Notes: generated by a model not told the origin, from the letters alone. A DNA stretch of 64,000 nucleotides from Synechococcus sp. CCY 0621 (GCF_019038465.1 NZ_JAFKRH010000015.1:205207-269206); one strand, 5' to 3'; numbered from the stretch's first letter, positions 8,234 through 17,773 are shown. Numbers and translations: made by a program.

Positions 8234-10069
8234 CTAGGAAGGGCAGGCGCTTTCAGCTGCGGGGGCTTCCGTTCCCTCAGCGGCGTGGCGGGTCGTGCCG
8301 CCGAGGCCGAAGGCCTGGTGCACCGCCTGCAGGGCCCGCACCCCATCGGCTTCCGCCACCACACAGCTGGTGCGGATCTCGCTGGTGGCGATCAGGGAGA
8401 TGTTGATGCCCGCATCGGCCAGGGAGCGGAACATCCGCGCCGCCGTGCCGGCGGTGCAGGCCATCCCGGCCCCCACGGCGCTGACCCTGGCGATGGCGGG
8501 CCCCTCCTCGAAGCAGGCACCGTCCCACTGGCGCAGGATCGGTGCCAGGGCCCGTTCGGCCCCCGGCCGGTCGTCGCGCCGCAGGGTGAAGCTCATGTCC
8601 CGCCGCCGGTCCTCGGGGCCGCCGTGGGTGCGCTCCGACTGCACGATGGCGTCCAGGCTGATGCCGGCATCGGCCAGGGCCCGGCAGATGGCCGCGGCGG
8701 CCCCCGGCCGATCGGGCACCCGTCGCACCGACACCTGCACCTGATCGCGGTCGAGGGCCACCCCCCGCACCGCCGGATCGCCCAGGTGGCAGGGGGGTGG
8801 ATCGTGGCGCAGCTGCTGGTCGGCCAGCTCGAAGGCCTCCCCGGCGGCCCGCAGCGCCCGGGCCCCCAGCTGCCCATCCACCACGCAGCTCACCTTCACC
8901 TCGCTGGTGGCGATCAGGCGCAGGTTGATGCCGAGGCGGGCCATCGTGTCGAACAGGCGGGCCGCCACACCGGGGCGGCCCAGGATGCCGGCGCCGGCGA
9001 TGCTCAGCTTGGCCATGCCCGCTTCGGCCGAGAGCTGGGCCCCATCGGCCCCCATGGCGGCCAGCACCTCCTGGCACACCCGTCGGGCCGATTCCATTTC
9101 GGACGCCGTCAGGGTGAAGGCGATGTCGTTGCTGGACCCCTCGTGGATCGCCTGCACGATCAGGTCCACGTTCAGCCCGGCGGCGCCGAGGGCTTCGAAC
9201 AGGGTGGCGGCCACGCCCGGCCTGTCGGGCACGTGGGACAGGGCCAGCACCGCCTGGTCGGCCTCCAGTTCGGCCCCATCCACGGGCCGGCCCAGTTCCA
9301 GCCCTTCACTGCCGATCGGCCGGGCAGGACCGCTGGTGAGACGGGTGCCGGGGGCCTGGCTCCAGCTGGAGCGCACCGTCAGGGGCACGCCGTAGTTGCG
9401 GGCGATCTCCACGGCCCTGGGGTGGAGTACCGCGGCCCCGAGGCTGGCCAGCTCCAGCATCTCGTCGCAGCTGACACTCGCCATCAGCTGGGCGTCGCTC
9501 ACCTTGCGGGGATCGGTGGTCAGCACCCCGGGCACGTCGGTGTAGATCTCGCAGCCGTCGGCGCCGAGGGCCGCCGCCAGTGCCACCGCCGAGGTGTCGG
9601 AGCCACCCCGCCCCAGGGTGGTGATCTCCGGGGTGCCGGCCTGGCCACTGCTGGTGCCCTGGAACCCGGCCACGACCACCACGTGGCCGTCCTCCAGCAG
9701 GCGGCGCAGCCGTTCGGTGCGCACCTCCAGGATGCGGGCCCGGCCGTGGGCCGATTCGGTGATGATCCCTGCCTGGGTGCCGGTCATCGAGACGGCAGGG
9801 ACGCCTTCGGCATGGAGGGCCATGGCCAGCAGGGCGATCGACACCTGCTCGCCCGTGGCCAGCAGCATGTCCATCTCCCGCCGTGGCGGGTCGCTGCAGA
9901 GGCTGGCGGCCATGCCCGTGAGCTGGTCGGTGGTGTGCCCCATGGCCGACACCACGATCACCAGCTCGTGGCCCTCCTCGCGGCTGGCGGCGATGCGGCG
10001 GGCCACCGCCCGGATCCGCTCGGTGTCGGCCACCGACGTCCCCCCGAACTTCTGTATCAGCAGGCCCAT
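8234..10069 (-). CDS. lysC: aspartate kinase
   Basis: Phosphorylates L-aspartate, the first step toward lysine, threonine and methionine. The 611-residue protein begins at ATG 10069 with the kinase signature QKFGGTSVAD (residues 6-14), followed by GFQGTSS, TLGRGGSDTSAVALA and YTDVPGV. The C-terminal half is unusually long and holds repeated ACT units, each with an RPGVAA- or RPGAAA-like loop or a MARLGINLRLIATSE / LADAGINISLIATSE element. This matches the cyanobacterial four-ACT form used for allosteric control by end products. It lies 31 bases downstream of holA. Confidence 0.95.
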   Translation of the reverse strand: MGLLIQKFGGTSVADTERIRAVARRIAASREEGHELVIVVSAMGHTTDQLTGMAASLCSDPPRREMDMLLATGEQVSIALLAMALHAEGVPAVSMTGTQAGIITESAHGRARILEVRTERLRRLLEDGHVVVVAGFQGTSSGQAGTPEITTLGRGGSDTSAVALAAALGADGCEIYTDVPGVLTTDPRKVSDAQLMASVSCDEMLELASLGAAVLHPRAVEIARNYGVPLTVRSSWSQAPGTRLTSGPARPIGSEGLELGRPVDGAELEADQAVLALSHVPDRPGVAATLFEALGAAGLNVDLIVQAIHEGSSNDIAFTLTASEMESARRVCQEVLAAMGADGAQLSAEAGMAKLSIAGAGILGRPGVAARLFDTMARLGINLRLIATSEVKVSCVVDGQLGARALRAAGEAFELADQQLRHDPPPCHLGDPAVRGVALDRDQVQVSVRRVPDRPGAAAAICRALADAGISLDAIVQSERTHGGPEDRRRDMSFTLRRDDRPGAERALAPILRQWDGACFEEGPAIARVSAVGAGMACTAGTAARMFRSLADAGINISLIATSEIRTSCVVAEADGVRALQAVHQAFGLGGTTRHAAEGTEAPAAESACPS

Positions 10070-10100
10070 GGGCTCGTCGCCGGCGCGTCGGGCTCGATTA

Positions 10101-11096
10101 TCAACGCGGGGCGCTGCCGGGCTCTGCCAGGGCGGCCAGCAGGAAGCCGTCCCGGAAGGCGTCGCCCGGGTCGGCGCCGCGCTTGAGGGCGGCCTCAACG
10201 TCGAGCAGGCGGCGCAGCAGGGTCAGCAGCTGCTCGGGGCTGCGGCCGCGGATCTGTTTGCGCATCACATAGATCCGCTTGGGATTGCCGATCCCCGCGG
10301 CTTTGGCGATCACGGCCACGTCCTGCTCGCCGCTGCGCTCCAGCAGGCACACCCACAGCCAGCCCCGGATCTGGCTGGCCAGGGCCGCCACGATGCGCAG
10401 GGCGGGTTCGTTGGCCTCCAGCAGGGCCTCCACCAGGGCGATCGCCTCGGCGGGGCGCTGGGCCAGCAGGGCATCCCCCACGGCCAGGCTGCTGGTGACC
10501 TGGCCGCCGATCAGGGCGGCCACCGCCTCGGCCGTGATGGGGCCGGCGGCGCTGCCGGCGTGGAGCGCCAGCTTCTCCAGCTCGCTGGCGAGCCGCAGGC
10601 CATCGCTGCCGATCGCCTCGGCCAGGGCTTCAGCCGCCCCGGGGGCCAGGGCCAGGCCCCGGTCCCGGGCGGCGCTCTCCACCCGCTCGATCTGGCCGGC
10701 CCCGTCCCAGATGGGGGGCAGGGGGAAGGACCGCTCCTCCGCCACGGCCCGCAGCCGCTTGGTGGTGCGCAACCGGGCGTCGGGCTTGCCTTCGCTCACC
10801 AGGAACAGGTGGCCATCGGCGGGGATCAGCTCGAGGGCGGCCTCCAGCTGGGCGGCCAGCTCCGCCGGGCAGGCCTGGCAGAAGGGACTGCGCTGCAGCA
10901 CCACCACCCGGGCTCCGGCGCCGAAGGGGGCCGTGCGGGCCTCCTCCAGGGCTTGGGCCGCCTGACCGGGATCGGCACCGTCGAGGCGGCTGAGGTTGAT
11001 CGAGGCCCAGGCCGGATCCACCAGGGCCTCGATCTGGGCCGCCAGGGCCCGCTGGCGGGCGGCTTCATCGTCGCCCCAGTAGAGGTGAATCGGCAT
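10101..11096 (-). CDS. holA: DNA polymerase III subunit delta
   Basis: The delta subunit opens the beta sliding clamp within the clamp loader. The 331-residue sequence shows the family pattern: short N-terminal strand IHLYWGDDE, ARVVVLQRSP, LFLVSEGKPDARLRTTKRL, a middle domain (LRLASELEKLALHAG) and a helical C-terminal domain (RGWLWVCLL, KAAGIGNPKRIYVMRKQ, LLDVEAALKRG). As usual for delta, it lacks a working nucleotide-binding motif. The ATG follows directly on the stop codon of the Phd-PIN fusion gene, so the two are very likely cotranscribed. Confidence 0.9.
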   Translation of the reverse strand: MPIHLYWGDDEAARQRALAAQIEALVDPAWASINLSRLDGADPGQAAQALEEARTAPFGAGARVVVLQRSPFCQACPAELAAQLEAALELIPADGHLFLVSEGKPDARLRTTKRLRAVAEERSFPLPPIWDGAGQIERVESAARDRGLALAPGAAEALAEAIGSDGLRLASELEKLALHAGSAAGPITAEAVAALIGGQVTSSLAVGDALLAQRPAEAIALVEALLEANEPALRIVAALASQIRGWLWVCLLERSGEQDVAVIAKAAGIGNPKRIYVMRKQIRGRSPEQLLTLLRRLLDVEAALKRGADPGDAFRDGFLLAALAEPGSAPR

Positions 11097-11765
11097 TCAG
11101 TGCAGGGGCGCCGGCTGGGGCAGGGCGGCGAGCAGGCGGGGGTCCCGGCTGATCATCGCCGTGGCGCCACCCTGCAGGGCCGAGGCCAGCTCCAGGGCCA
11201 CCTCGGGCGCCATTGCGGCGTGGATGCCTGGCCGCTGCAGGCGCGCTGCCGCCAGGGCGACCTGGGGCGTGAGGCTCACCAGGGTCCAGGCCGCCGGGTC
11301 GCTGAACACCGCTTCGTAGCGGGCCGCCAGGGCTTCATCCCCCAGGCGCAGGGGCCCCTCCATCAGCGTCATCAAGGTGGCCATGCTCAGCACGCCCCGC
11401 CAGCGGCCGGCGGCGATCGCGGCGATCAGGGGCTCTGCGTGGCGGCTGGAGGCGTCGCCGCGCAGGAAGGGGATCAACACCGTGGCGTCGACGGCCACAG
11501 CCGAACCGAGGGTCAGGCTGGCGCTGCTCTCCAGGGGTTGGACCGGCCAAGGTTGGCTCGGCGGGAGCGGGTCCGGCCAGCAGGCGAGGCCGCTGCCCTT
11601 GAGGGCGATCAGGGCCTGCCGCTGGGGACGGTGGCGACGCCAGAGCGGCACCAGGGCCGCCACCGGGTGGCCGTGGCGTGAGATCAGGGTCTCCTCGCCC
11701 CCGTGGGCTCGATCGAGCAGCTCGGGGAAGCGCTTCCTGGCCTCCAGGACGCCGAGGGTGTCCAT
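11097..11765 (-). CDS. Phd-like antitoxin fused to a PIN-domain protein
   Basis: A 222-residue protein starting at ATG 11765. Residues 1 to about 45 (LGVLEARKRFPELLDRAHGG, then ISRHGHPVAALVPL) match the DNA-binding half of Phd/YefM antitoxins. After a proline-rich linker (about 62-85), residues 88-222 look like a PIN nuclease: VDATVLIPFLRG with D93, LMTLMEG with E136, and a late APEVALELASAL..ISRD segment in which the usual aspartate reads glutamate. Toxin and antitoxin are thus one chain. A perfect palindrome lies 25 bases upstream. The longer in-frame extension into cobH antisense is not coding. A reduced or self-inhibited nuclease activity is inferred. Confidence 0.75.
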   Translation of the reverse strand: MDTLGVLEARKRFPELLDRAHGGEETLISRHGHPVAALVPLWRRHRPQRQALIALKGSGLACWPDPLPPSQPWPVQPLESSASLTLGSAVAVDATVLIPFLRGDASSRHAEPLIAAIAAGRWRGVLSMATLMTLMEGPLRLGDEALAARYEAVFSDPAAWTLVSLTPQVALAAARLQRPGIHAAMAPEVALELASALQGGATAMISRDPRLLAALPQPAPLH

Positions 11766-11789
11766 GGTGTTGGCGGCCGCAATCGAGTT

Positions 11790-11806
11790 CTGTACACAAT
11801 GTACAG
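11790..11806. promoter_or_regulatory. operator-like palindrome upstream of the Phd-PIN fusion
   Basis: CTGTACA-CAA-TGTACAG is a perfect 7-bp inverted repeat with a 3-base spacer. Each arm contains the self-complementary TGTACA. It lies 25 bases before the ATG of the Phd-PIN gene and about 90 bases before cobH on the other strand. Phd/YefM antitoxins repress their own promoter at short palindromes of this form, so autoregulation is the natural reading; the assignment is inferred. Confidence 0.6.
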
Positions 11807-11897
11807 GTTTGGATTTTGCTCGGCAGAGGCCCCTGCCCACCCGGAGCACGGCCAGGGTGCATCCCGTAGCCTCGCCGCTTCCCGTCCCGGTGCCCCC

Positions 11898-12575
11898 ATG
11901 CCGCGCCAGGCGATCAACAGCTTCGAGGCCTCGCTCGATCACCCGATCTTCCAGGAGAGCGTGCGGCGCATCCGCGCCTGGCTCGGGCCCACCGGCCTGG
12001 TGGGGGTCGAGCAGGAGGTCCTGGAGCGCCTGGTGCACAGCAGCGGCGACCTGGCCCTGGCGCCGGATCTGCGTATCGGGCCAGGGGCCTGCGCTGCCGG
12101 CCTCAAAGCCCTGGCGGCCGGCGCGCCGATTCTCACCGACACGGCGATGGCCGCGGCGGCCGTGGCCCCCATGGCCCGGCGCACCTTCGCCAATCCGGTG
12201 CATTCGGTGCTGGCCTGGGCGCCGGCCGTGGCGCCGGCTGGTGGCACGCGGGCGGCGGCGGGCATGGAGCGGGCGCTGGCGGAGCACCCGGGGGCGGTGG
12301 TGCTGGTGGGCAGCGCCCCCACGGCCCTGGAGCGGCTGATCGAGCTGGTCGAGGCCGGAACCATCGCCGCCCCGGCCCTGGTGATCGGCATGCCGGTGGG
12401 GTTCGTGGGGGTGGCCGAGAGCAAGCGCCACCTGGCCGCCAGCGATCTGGTCCAGATCCGCCTGGAGGGCAGCAAGGGCGGGGCCGGCCTGGTGGGTGCC
12501 GCCGCCAATGCCCTGCTGCGGCGGGCCTGGCTGGATCAGGCGCCCCAGGATCAGGCGGCCCTGGATCCCCCCTGA
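11898..12575 (+). CDS. cobH: precorrin-8X methylmutase
   Basis: Moves the C-11 methyl group to C-12 in corrin-ring synthesis, giving hydrogenobyrinate or the cobyrinate equivalent (CobH/CbiC). The 225-residue protein has the catalytic-histidine segment RLVHSSGD (H47), [12 protein letters not shown], a [10 protein letters not shown] motif and the C-terminal [13 protein letters not shown], all characteristic. ATG 11898 ([17 protein letters not shown]) was chosen; a longer frame upstream runs into the PIN-gene promoter. The last 25 bases overlap the end of mutS on the opposite strand. Confidence 0.95.
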   Translation: MPRQAINSFEASLDHPIFQESVRRIRAWLGPTGLVGVEQEVLERLVHSSGDLALAPDLRIGPGACAAGLKALAAGAPILTDTAMAAAAVAPMARRTFANPVHSVLAWAPAVAPAGGTRAAAGMERALAEHPGAVVLVGSAPTALERLIELVEAGTIAAPALVIGMPVGFVGVAESKRHLAASDLVQIRLEGSKGGAGLVGAAANALLRRAWLDQAPQDQAALDPP

Positions 12576-15277
12576 AGACCCACCGCCACATGGCTGTTGG
12601 CCTCGATGCGGCCCAGCACCTGGCGGGCCCGCAGCACCACCGAGGCGGGAACCCCGGCCAGCCTGGCCGCCTCGATGCCGTAGCTGCGGCTGGCGCCACC
12701 CCGGCAGACCCGGTGCAGGAACACCAGGTCATTGCCGGTCTCCTCCACCAGCACCTGGGCGTTGCCCACGTTGGGCAGCAGCTCGGCCAGCTCGTTGAGC
12801 TCGTGGTAGTGGGTGGCGAAGATGGTGCGGGCGCCGATGCCGTCGGCCAGGTGCTCCGCCACGGCCCAGGCGATCGAGAGGCCATCGAAGGTGGCCGTGC
12901 CCCGGCCGATCTCGTCGAGCAGCACCAGGGAGCGGGGGCTGGCGTGGTGAAGGATGTTGGCGGTTTCGGCCATCTCCACCATGAAGGTGGACTGGCCGCT
13001 GGCCAGGTCGTCCACGGCCCCCACCCGGGTGAAGATGCGGTCGGCGATGCCGAGGCGGGCGGAGCGGGCGGGGATCCAGCTGCCGATCTGGGCCATCAGC
13101 TGCAACAGGCCGCTCTGGCGCAGGTAGCAGCTCTTGCCGCTGGCATTCGGCCCGGTGAGCACGATCAAATCCGGTGAAGGGGCGCCCAGCTGCAGGTCGT
13201 TGGGGGTGAAGGCCGTGTCGACCAGCAGCTGCTCCACCACCGGATGGCGCCCCGCCTCGATCACCAGCTCGCGGCCCTCGCTGAGCTCGGGCCGGCAGTA
13301 GCCAGAGGTGGCCGCCACCTCGGCCAGGGAGGCCAGGGCATCGAGTTCCGCCACCCGCCGGGCGGCGGCCCGCACCGGTCCTGCCGCTTCGCCAACGCGG
13401 CGGCGCAGCTCGCAGAACAGGTCGTACTCCCGCTGGCAAACCCTCGACCGCAACTGCAGGATCCGGCCTTCGCGGCCCTTGAGCTCGGGGGTGACGAAGC
13501 GTTCCTCGTTGGCCAGGGTCTGGCGGCGGATCCAGTGGTCCGGAACGGCGGCGGCCCGGGCGCGGCTCACCGCCAGGAAGTAGCCGAAGCTGCGGTGGTA
13601 CTGGAGGCGCAGGTTGGGGTTGCCGCTGGCCCGCCGTTCGACCGCCTCCTGACGGGAGAGCCAGGCCTCCTGGTCGTCGAGCTGGTTGCGCAGGCCGTCG
13701 AGCACCGGATCGACGCCGTCATGGAGCAGCCCGCCCTCGCTCAGCGACAGAGGCGGCGTCTCCACCAGGTGGTGGCGCACCTGCTCGGCCAGGGCGGCCA
13801 GCTCGGGCCAGGGACCCTTGAGGGCCGCCAGGGGGCCGCTGCGGCACTGGGTCACCAGGGCCGCCAGGCGGGGCAGGCGCTCGAGGCCATCGGCCAGGGC
13901 CACCAGATCGCGGGCCGAGGCGCTGCCGGCGCCGGCCCGGCCCGCCAGGCGCTCCAGATCCCCCATGGGCCGCAGCAGCCGGCGCAGACCCAGCCGCAAG
14001 GGCCGCTGCTCCACCAGCTCGCTGACCGCCTCCTGGCGCTCCAGGATCGCCGGCAGGTCCACCAGGGGGGCCTCGATCCAGCGCCGCAGGCAGCGGCCGC
14101 CCATGGCGGTGGCGGTGCGGTCGAGGGCCCAGAGCAGGGAGCCCTGCAGGGCGCCGCCCAGCTGGGTGCGGGTGAGCTCCAGGTTGCGGCGGGTCTGGGC
14201 GTCGAGCACCAGCTGGTCGCCGGCGTGCCACAGCCGGGGCATCTCCAGGGGGATCGACGCGGCCCTCTCGGCCGCCGCTGCCTGGGTGGTGTCCAGGTAG
14301 GCCAGCAGGCCCCCGGCGGCCCGCAGCGCCAGGGGGGCTTCCCCCAGCCCGAGGCCATCGAGGCTGGCCAGCCGGAAGCGGCGGCGCAGCAGGGCGGCGG
14401 CTTCGGTGGCTTCGAAGGGGGTGCGGGCCAGGGGGGTGAGCCGCAGGCCCTCGGGGCACCAGGCGGGGGCTTCCCCCTGGCCGGGCCACACCACCTCAGC
14501 GGGCTCCAGCTGCAGCAGCTCCTGGTGCAGGCTGCCGCTGCCGTCCCGTTCGCTGACGCGGAATTCACCGGTGCTGACGTCGGCGACGGCCAGACCCCAG
14601 CGGCCCGCTGCGCTGCCGTCCCCGTCGAGGACCACAGCGCAGAGCCAGTTGTTGCGGCGGGCCGCCAGCATGCCCTCCTCCAGCACCGTGCCGGGGGTCA
14701 GCACCCGGGTGATGCCGCGGCGCAGCAGGGCCCCCTTGGCGGGGGTGGCCTCCAGCTGGTCGCAGAGGGCGACGCTGAGGCCGCGGCGCACCAGGTCGGC
14801 GCAGTAGCGCTCGGCGGCGTGGTGGGGGATGCCCGCCATCGGCACCCGGCCCAGGGCCTTGCCGGCGTCCTTGCCGGTGAGGGTGAGCTCCAGCAGGCGC
14901 GAGAGCAGGATCGCGTCCTCGAAGAAGAACTCAAAGAAGTCGCCGAGGCGATAGAGCAGCACCCGATCCGGATGGGCCGCCTTCAGCTCCACGTAGTGGC
15001 GCAGCACCGGCGTGAGCGTCGCCGGGTCCACCAGGGAATGGTGGTGCCAGCGGGGCAGGTCGTCCTCAGGCTCCGGGCTCTCGCTCTTGGCAGGCTCCGG
15101 CTTCGGCATGGAGGGCCGCCGCCGCGCACGCGGCCTGGCGCTGGCATCCGCCAGCAGCGTCTGCTCATCAAAGCCGCCGTCGGGCTCCGGTGCCGGCGCC
15201 ACGTCAACCCCGAACAGGTCGCCCTGCAGTCCGGAGTCGTCCGCAAGCGGGAGCTGCTGCTGCACTTCCCTGGCCAT
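12551..15277 (-). CDS. mutS: DNA mismatch repair protein MutS
   Basis: Recognises mismatches and small loops in DNA and couples this to ATP use. The 908-residue protein has an N-terminal variable segment. The mismatch-binding domain follows with FEFF in place of the usual FYE-type motif ([10 protein letters not shown]), then connector and lever domains. The ATPase domain has Walker A GPNASGKS near residue 708 and [12 protein letters not shown] near 786. ATG 15277 ([11 protein letters not shown]) is preferred; upstream codons add a low-complexity tail that would overlap the psbZ-like stub in antisense. Its 3' end overlaps cobH by 25 bases. Confidence 0.95.
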   Translation of the reverse strand: MAREVQQQLPLADDSGLQGDLFGVDVAPAPEPDGGFDEQTLLADASARPRARRRPSMPKPEPAKSESPEPEDDLPRWHHHSLVDPATLTPVLRHYVELKAAHPDRVLLYRLGDFFEFFFEDAILLSRLLELTLTGKDAGKALGRVPMAGIPHHAAERYCADLVRRGLSVALCDQLEATPAKGALLRRGITRVLTPGTVLEEGMLAARRNNWLCAVVLDGDGSAAGRWGLAVADVSTGEFRVSERDGSGSLHQELLQLEPAEVVWPGQGEAPAWCPEGLRLTPLARTPFEATEAAALLRRRFRLASLDGLGLGEAPLALRAAGGLLAYLDTTQAAAAERAASIPLEMPRLWHAGDQLVLDAQTRRNLELTRTQLGGALQGSLLWALDRTATAMGGRCLRRWIEAPLVDLPAILERQEAVSELVEQRPLRLGLRRLLRPMGDLERLAGRAGAGSASARDLVALADGLERLPRLAALVTQCRSGPLAALKGPWPELAALAEQVRHHLVETPPLSLSEGGLLHDGVDPVLDGLRNQLDDQEAWLSRQEAVERRASGNPNLRLQYHRSFGYFLAVSRARAAAVPDHWIRRQTLANEERFVTPELKGREGRILQLRSRVCQREYDLFCELRRRVGEAAGPVRAAARRVAELDALASLAEVAATSGYCRPELSEGRELVIEAGRHPVVEQLLVDTAFTPNDLQLGAPSPDLIVLTGPNASGKSCYLRQSGLLQLMAQIGSWIPARSARLGIADRIFTRVGAVDDLASGQSTFMVEMAETANILHHASPRSLVLLDEIGRGTATFDGLSIAWAVAEHLADGIGARTIFATHYHELNELAELLPNVGNAQVLVEETGNDLVFLHRVCRGGASRSYGIEAARLAGVPASVVLRARQVLGRIEANSHVAVGLQGGSRAA

Positions 15278-15365
15278 GGGCCCGCCGCCTGGAGCGCCCC
15301 GATCGTAGGGGGCCTGCCGGGGAGATCCCACTCGAGACGCCCCGGCGCTGGCGGAGGAGGCCCGG

Positions 15366-15404
15366 ATGCTGCTCAACTGGGTCGTGAGCTTCTGCGTGGT
15401 CTGA
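15366..15404 (+). pseudogene. probable psbZ 3' remnant in front of ribH
   Basis: The codons [12 protein letters not shown] followed by TGA end 4 bases before the ribH start. They resemble the C-terminus of PsbZ; the intact copy at 17485-17673 ends [12 protein letters not shown], with identical L, N, W, S, V and V. The frame is open upstream only to a stop at 15306-15308, and the residues before the stub do not resemble PsbZ. From memory, psbZ lies directly before ribH in related picocyanobacteria. The stub is therefore read as what is left of a psbZ copy at that ancestral place. Confidence 0.5.
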
Positions 15405-15408
15405 TCCC

Positions 15409-15897
15409 TTGACGGTTTTCGAAGGCCGCTTCACCGATGTCGCCGATCTGCGGATCGGCCTGGTGATCGCCCGTTTCAACGATCTGGTGACCGGCAAGCT
15501 GCTGAGCGGCTGCCTAGATGCCCTCTCCCGCCACGGCATTGATGTGGGCCCCGAGAGTAGCCAGCTCGACGTGGCCTGGGTGCCGGGCAGCTTCGAGATC
15601 CCCCTGGTGGCCCAGCGACTCGCCGCCACCGGCCGCTACCAGGTGGTGATCACCCTGGGGGCGGTGATCCGCGGCGACACGCCCCACTTCGATGTGGTGG
15701 TGGCCGAGGTGAGCAAGGGGGTGGCCGCCGTGGCCCGCGACACCGGCGTGCCGGTGATCTTCGGGGTTCTCACCACCGACACCCTGCAGCAGGCCCTGGA
15801 GCGGGCCGGCATCAAGAGCAACCTGGGCTGGAGCTATGGCCTCCAGGCCCTGGAGATGGGCAGCCTGATGGCCGCCCTGCCCAAGCAACAGCCATGA
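15409..15897 (+). CDS. ribH: 6,7-dimethyl-8-ribityllumazine synthase
   Basis: Penultimate step of riboflavin synthesis, condensing the pyrimidine intermediate with dihydroxybutanone phosphate; the enzyme usually forms capsids. The 162 residues show IARFN (21-25 region), PGSFEIP at 59-65, and [12 protein letters not shown] with the catalytic histidine H93, then [16 protein letters not shown]. The only available start in this frame is TTG 15409, because an in-frame stop lies at 15385. No clear Shine-Dalgarno precedes it. It overlaps rfbA by ATGA. Confidence 0.95.
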   Translation: MTVFEGRFTDVADLRIGLVIARFNDLVTGKLLSGCLDALSRHGIDVGPESSQLDVAWVPGSFEIPLVAQRLAATGRYQVVITLGAVIRGDTPHFDVVVAEVSKGVAAVARDTGVPVIFGVLTTDTLQQALERAGIKSNLGWSYGLQALEMGSLMAALPKQQP

Positions 15898-16802
15898 ACC
15901 GCAAGGGACTCATCCTGGCGGGGGGCAGCGGCACGCGGCTGGCGCCCCTCACCACCGCTGTCAGCAAGCAGCTGGTGCCGGTGTACGACAAGCCGATGAT
16001 CTACTACCCGCTCAGCACGCTGATGCTGGCGGGCATCCGCGAGGTGCTGGTGATCACCACCCCCACCGACCGTCCCGCCTTCGAGCGGCTGCTGGGGGAT
16101 GGCGCGGCCTGGGGCATGGAGATCCGCTATGCGGTGCAGCCCAGCCCCGATGGCCTGGCCCAGGCGTTCCTGATCGGCGCCGATTTCCTTGACGGCGCCC
16201 CGGCGGCCCTGGTGCTGGGGGACAACCTGTTCCACGGCCATGACCTGATCCCCCAGCTGCAGGGGGCCAACGGCGAACGGCCGGGGGCAACGGTGTTTGC
16301 CTATCCGGTGAGCGACCCGGAGCGCTACGGGGTGGTGGAGTTCAGCGGTGACGGCCGGGTGCTGAGCATCGAGGAGAAGCCGGCCCAGCCGCGCAGCCGC
16401 TACGCCGTGACGGGCCTGTACTTCTACGACCACACGGTGGTGGAGCGGGCCCGGCAGGTGCGCCCCTCGCCGCGGGGGGAACTGGAGATCACCGACCTCA
16501 ACCAGCTCTACCTTGAGGAGGGACTGCTGCGGGTGGAGCTGATGGGTCGGGGCATGGCCTGGCTGGACACGGGCACCCCTGATTCCCTGCACGAAGCCGC
16601 CAGCTACATCCGCACCCTGGAGAAGCGTCAGGGCCTCAAGGTGGGCTGCCCCGAGGAGGTGGCCTGGCGCCTCGGCTGGATCGACCACGGCCAGCTGGAG
16701 CGCCTGGCCCTGCCCCTGAAGAAATCCGGCTACGGCGACTACCTGCTGCGCCTGCTGCAGGAGGCCGCCAGCGACCACCTGGCCCTGGAGCCCCAGCGAT
16801 GA
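15894..16802 (+). CDS. rfbA: glucose-1-phosphate thymidylyltransferase
   Basis: Makes dTDP-glucose from dTTP and glucose 1-phosphate, the entry to dTDP-rhamnose and other dTDP-deoxy sugars. The 302-residue product has the nucleotidyltransferase signature GGSGTRL at 10-16, then [31 protein letters not shown], a VVEF..SIEEKP segment and [11 protein letters not shown]. Full length and intact. It overlaps both ribH and rfbC by four bases (ATGA), so ribH-rfbA-rfbC is one translational unit. rfbB and rfbD, needed for rhamnose, are not in the window. Confidence 0.97.
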   Translation: MNRKGLILAGGSGTRLAPLTTAVSKQLVPVYDKPMIYYPLSTLMLAGIREVLVITTPTDRPAFERLLGDGAAWGMEIRYAVQPSPDGLAQAFLIGADFLDGAPAALVLGDNLFHGHDLIPQLQGANGERPGATVFAYPVSDPERYGVVEFSGDGRVLSIEEKPAQPRSRYAVTGLYFYDHTVVERARQVRPSPRGELEITDLNQLYLEEGLLRVELMGRGMAWLDTGTPDSLHEAASYIRTLEKRQGLKVGCPEEVAWRLGWIDHGQLERLALPLKKSGYGDYLLRLLQEAASDHLALEPQR

Positions 16803-17398
16803 ACGTGCAGTTCCTGGCCATCGAAGGCCCCCTGCTGCTCACCCCGGCGGTCTATGCCGACGAGCGGGGCTGGTTCAGCGAAAGCTGGAACCGGCGCCGC
16901 TTCGCCGATGCCCTCGGCAAGGCGGACGCCGACGCCCCGGAGTTCGTGCAGGACAATCACTCCCGCTCCCTGCAGGGGGTGTTGCGGGGCCTGCATTTCC
17001 AGCGGCAGCCTCACGCCCAGGGCAAGCTCGTGCGTTGCACGCTGGGGGAGGTGTTCGATGTGGCCGTCGACCTGCGCCAGGACTCCGCCACCCTGGGCCA
17101 CTGGGTGGGCGAGCGGCTCAGCGCCGAGAACCAGCACCAGCTCTGGGTGCCGGTGGGCTTCGCCCATGGCTTCCTCACCCTCAGCGCGGTGGCCGAGGTG
17201 CAGTACAAGACCGCTGGGTACTGGAGCCGGGAGTGCGAGCGCTCCCTGGCCTGGAACGACCCGGCCATCGGCATCGACTGGCCCCTGGGGGAGCTCCCAG
17301 AGCCCCACCAGCCCCTGCTGGCCCCCAAGGACGCCGCCGCCCCCGGTCTCGGGGCCCTGGCGGCCGCCGGGGATCTGTTCGCGCCCGACAACGTGTGA
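16799..17398 (+). CDS. rfbC: dTDP-4-dehydrorhamnose 3,5-epimerase
   Basis: Epimerises C3 and C5 of dTDP-4-keto-6-deoxyglucose on the way to dTDP-L-rhamnose. The 199-residue cupin-fold protein has the opening [28 protein letters not shown] with the catalytic histidine at H66, [23 protein letters not shown] and [11 protein letters not shown]. It overlaps rfbA by ATGA. An 86-base gap separates it from psbZ. Confidence 0.96.
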   Translation: MNVQFLAIEGPLLLTPAVYADERGWFSESWNRRRFADALGKADADAPEFVQDNHSRSLQGVLRGLHFQRQPHAQGKLVRCTLGEVFDVAVDLRQDSATLGHWVGERLSAENQHQLWVPVGFAHGFLTLSAVAEVQYKTAGYWSRECERSLAWNDPAIGIDWPLGELPEPHQPLLAPKDAAAPGLGALAAAGDLFAPDNV

Positions 17399-17484
17399 AG
17401 GATGGCTCCGGCGGCGGGCAGGGCCCCGCTCTGCATGGCAGGATCCCCCACGCTGCCTGATCCGGCCCCGAGCCTTCCTGCCCC

Positions 17485-17673
17485 ATGCAGATCCTCAATA
17501 CCCTCACCGTTCTGGCCCTGGTGGTGATGTCCTTCGCCCTGATCGTGGCAGTGCCGGTGCTCTACGCGAGCACCGAGGACAGCGGCCGCTCCAACCGCCT
17601 GATCCTGATCGGCGGCGCCGCCTGGGTGGCCCTGGTGCTGGTGAACTGGGGCATGAGCCTGCTGGTGGTGTGA
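17485..17673 (+). CDS. psbZ: photosystem II protein PsbZ
   Basis: A 62-residue two-helix thylakoid protein of the photosystem II periphery (Ycf9), helping PSII-antenna association. The first helix (residues about 3-27) contains [14 protein letters not shown] followed by YAS, and the second (about 39-60) ends [14 protein letters not shown]. These match PsbZ in length and pattern. It is preserved here just outside the polysaccharide island, downstream of rfbC. A probable psbZ stub sits before ribH, so the intact copy appears to be a relocated or duplicated one. Confidence 0.9.
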   Translation: MQILNTLTVLALVVMSFALIVAVPVLYASTEDSGRSNRLILIGGAAWVALVLVNWGMSLLVV

Positions 17674-17773
17674 AGCAGGGCCTCCCCGCAAGGCCGTGGC
17701 ACCCTTGGGCCAACCCGGGCGTGAACCTGACGGCTGAGTTGAGTCACTGATACGACCATCCGGGTGGAGAAAC

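Noticed and set aside
8285..10186. Plus-strand 633-codon frame opposite lysC
   Set aside because: Shadow of lysC; no recognisable domain.
13244..15412. Plus-strand 722-codon frame opposite mutS that runs to the ribH start
   Set aside because: Shadow of mutS. Its frame also differs from that of the psbZ-like stub.
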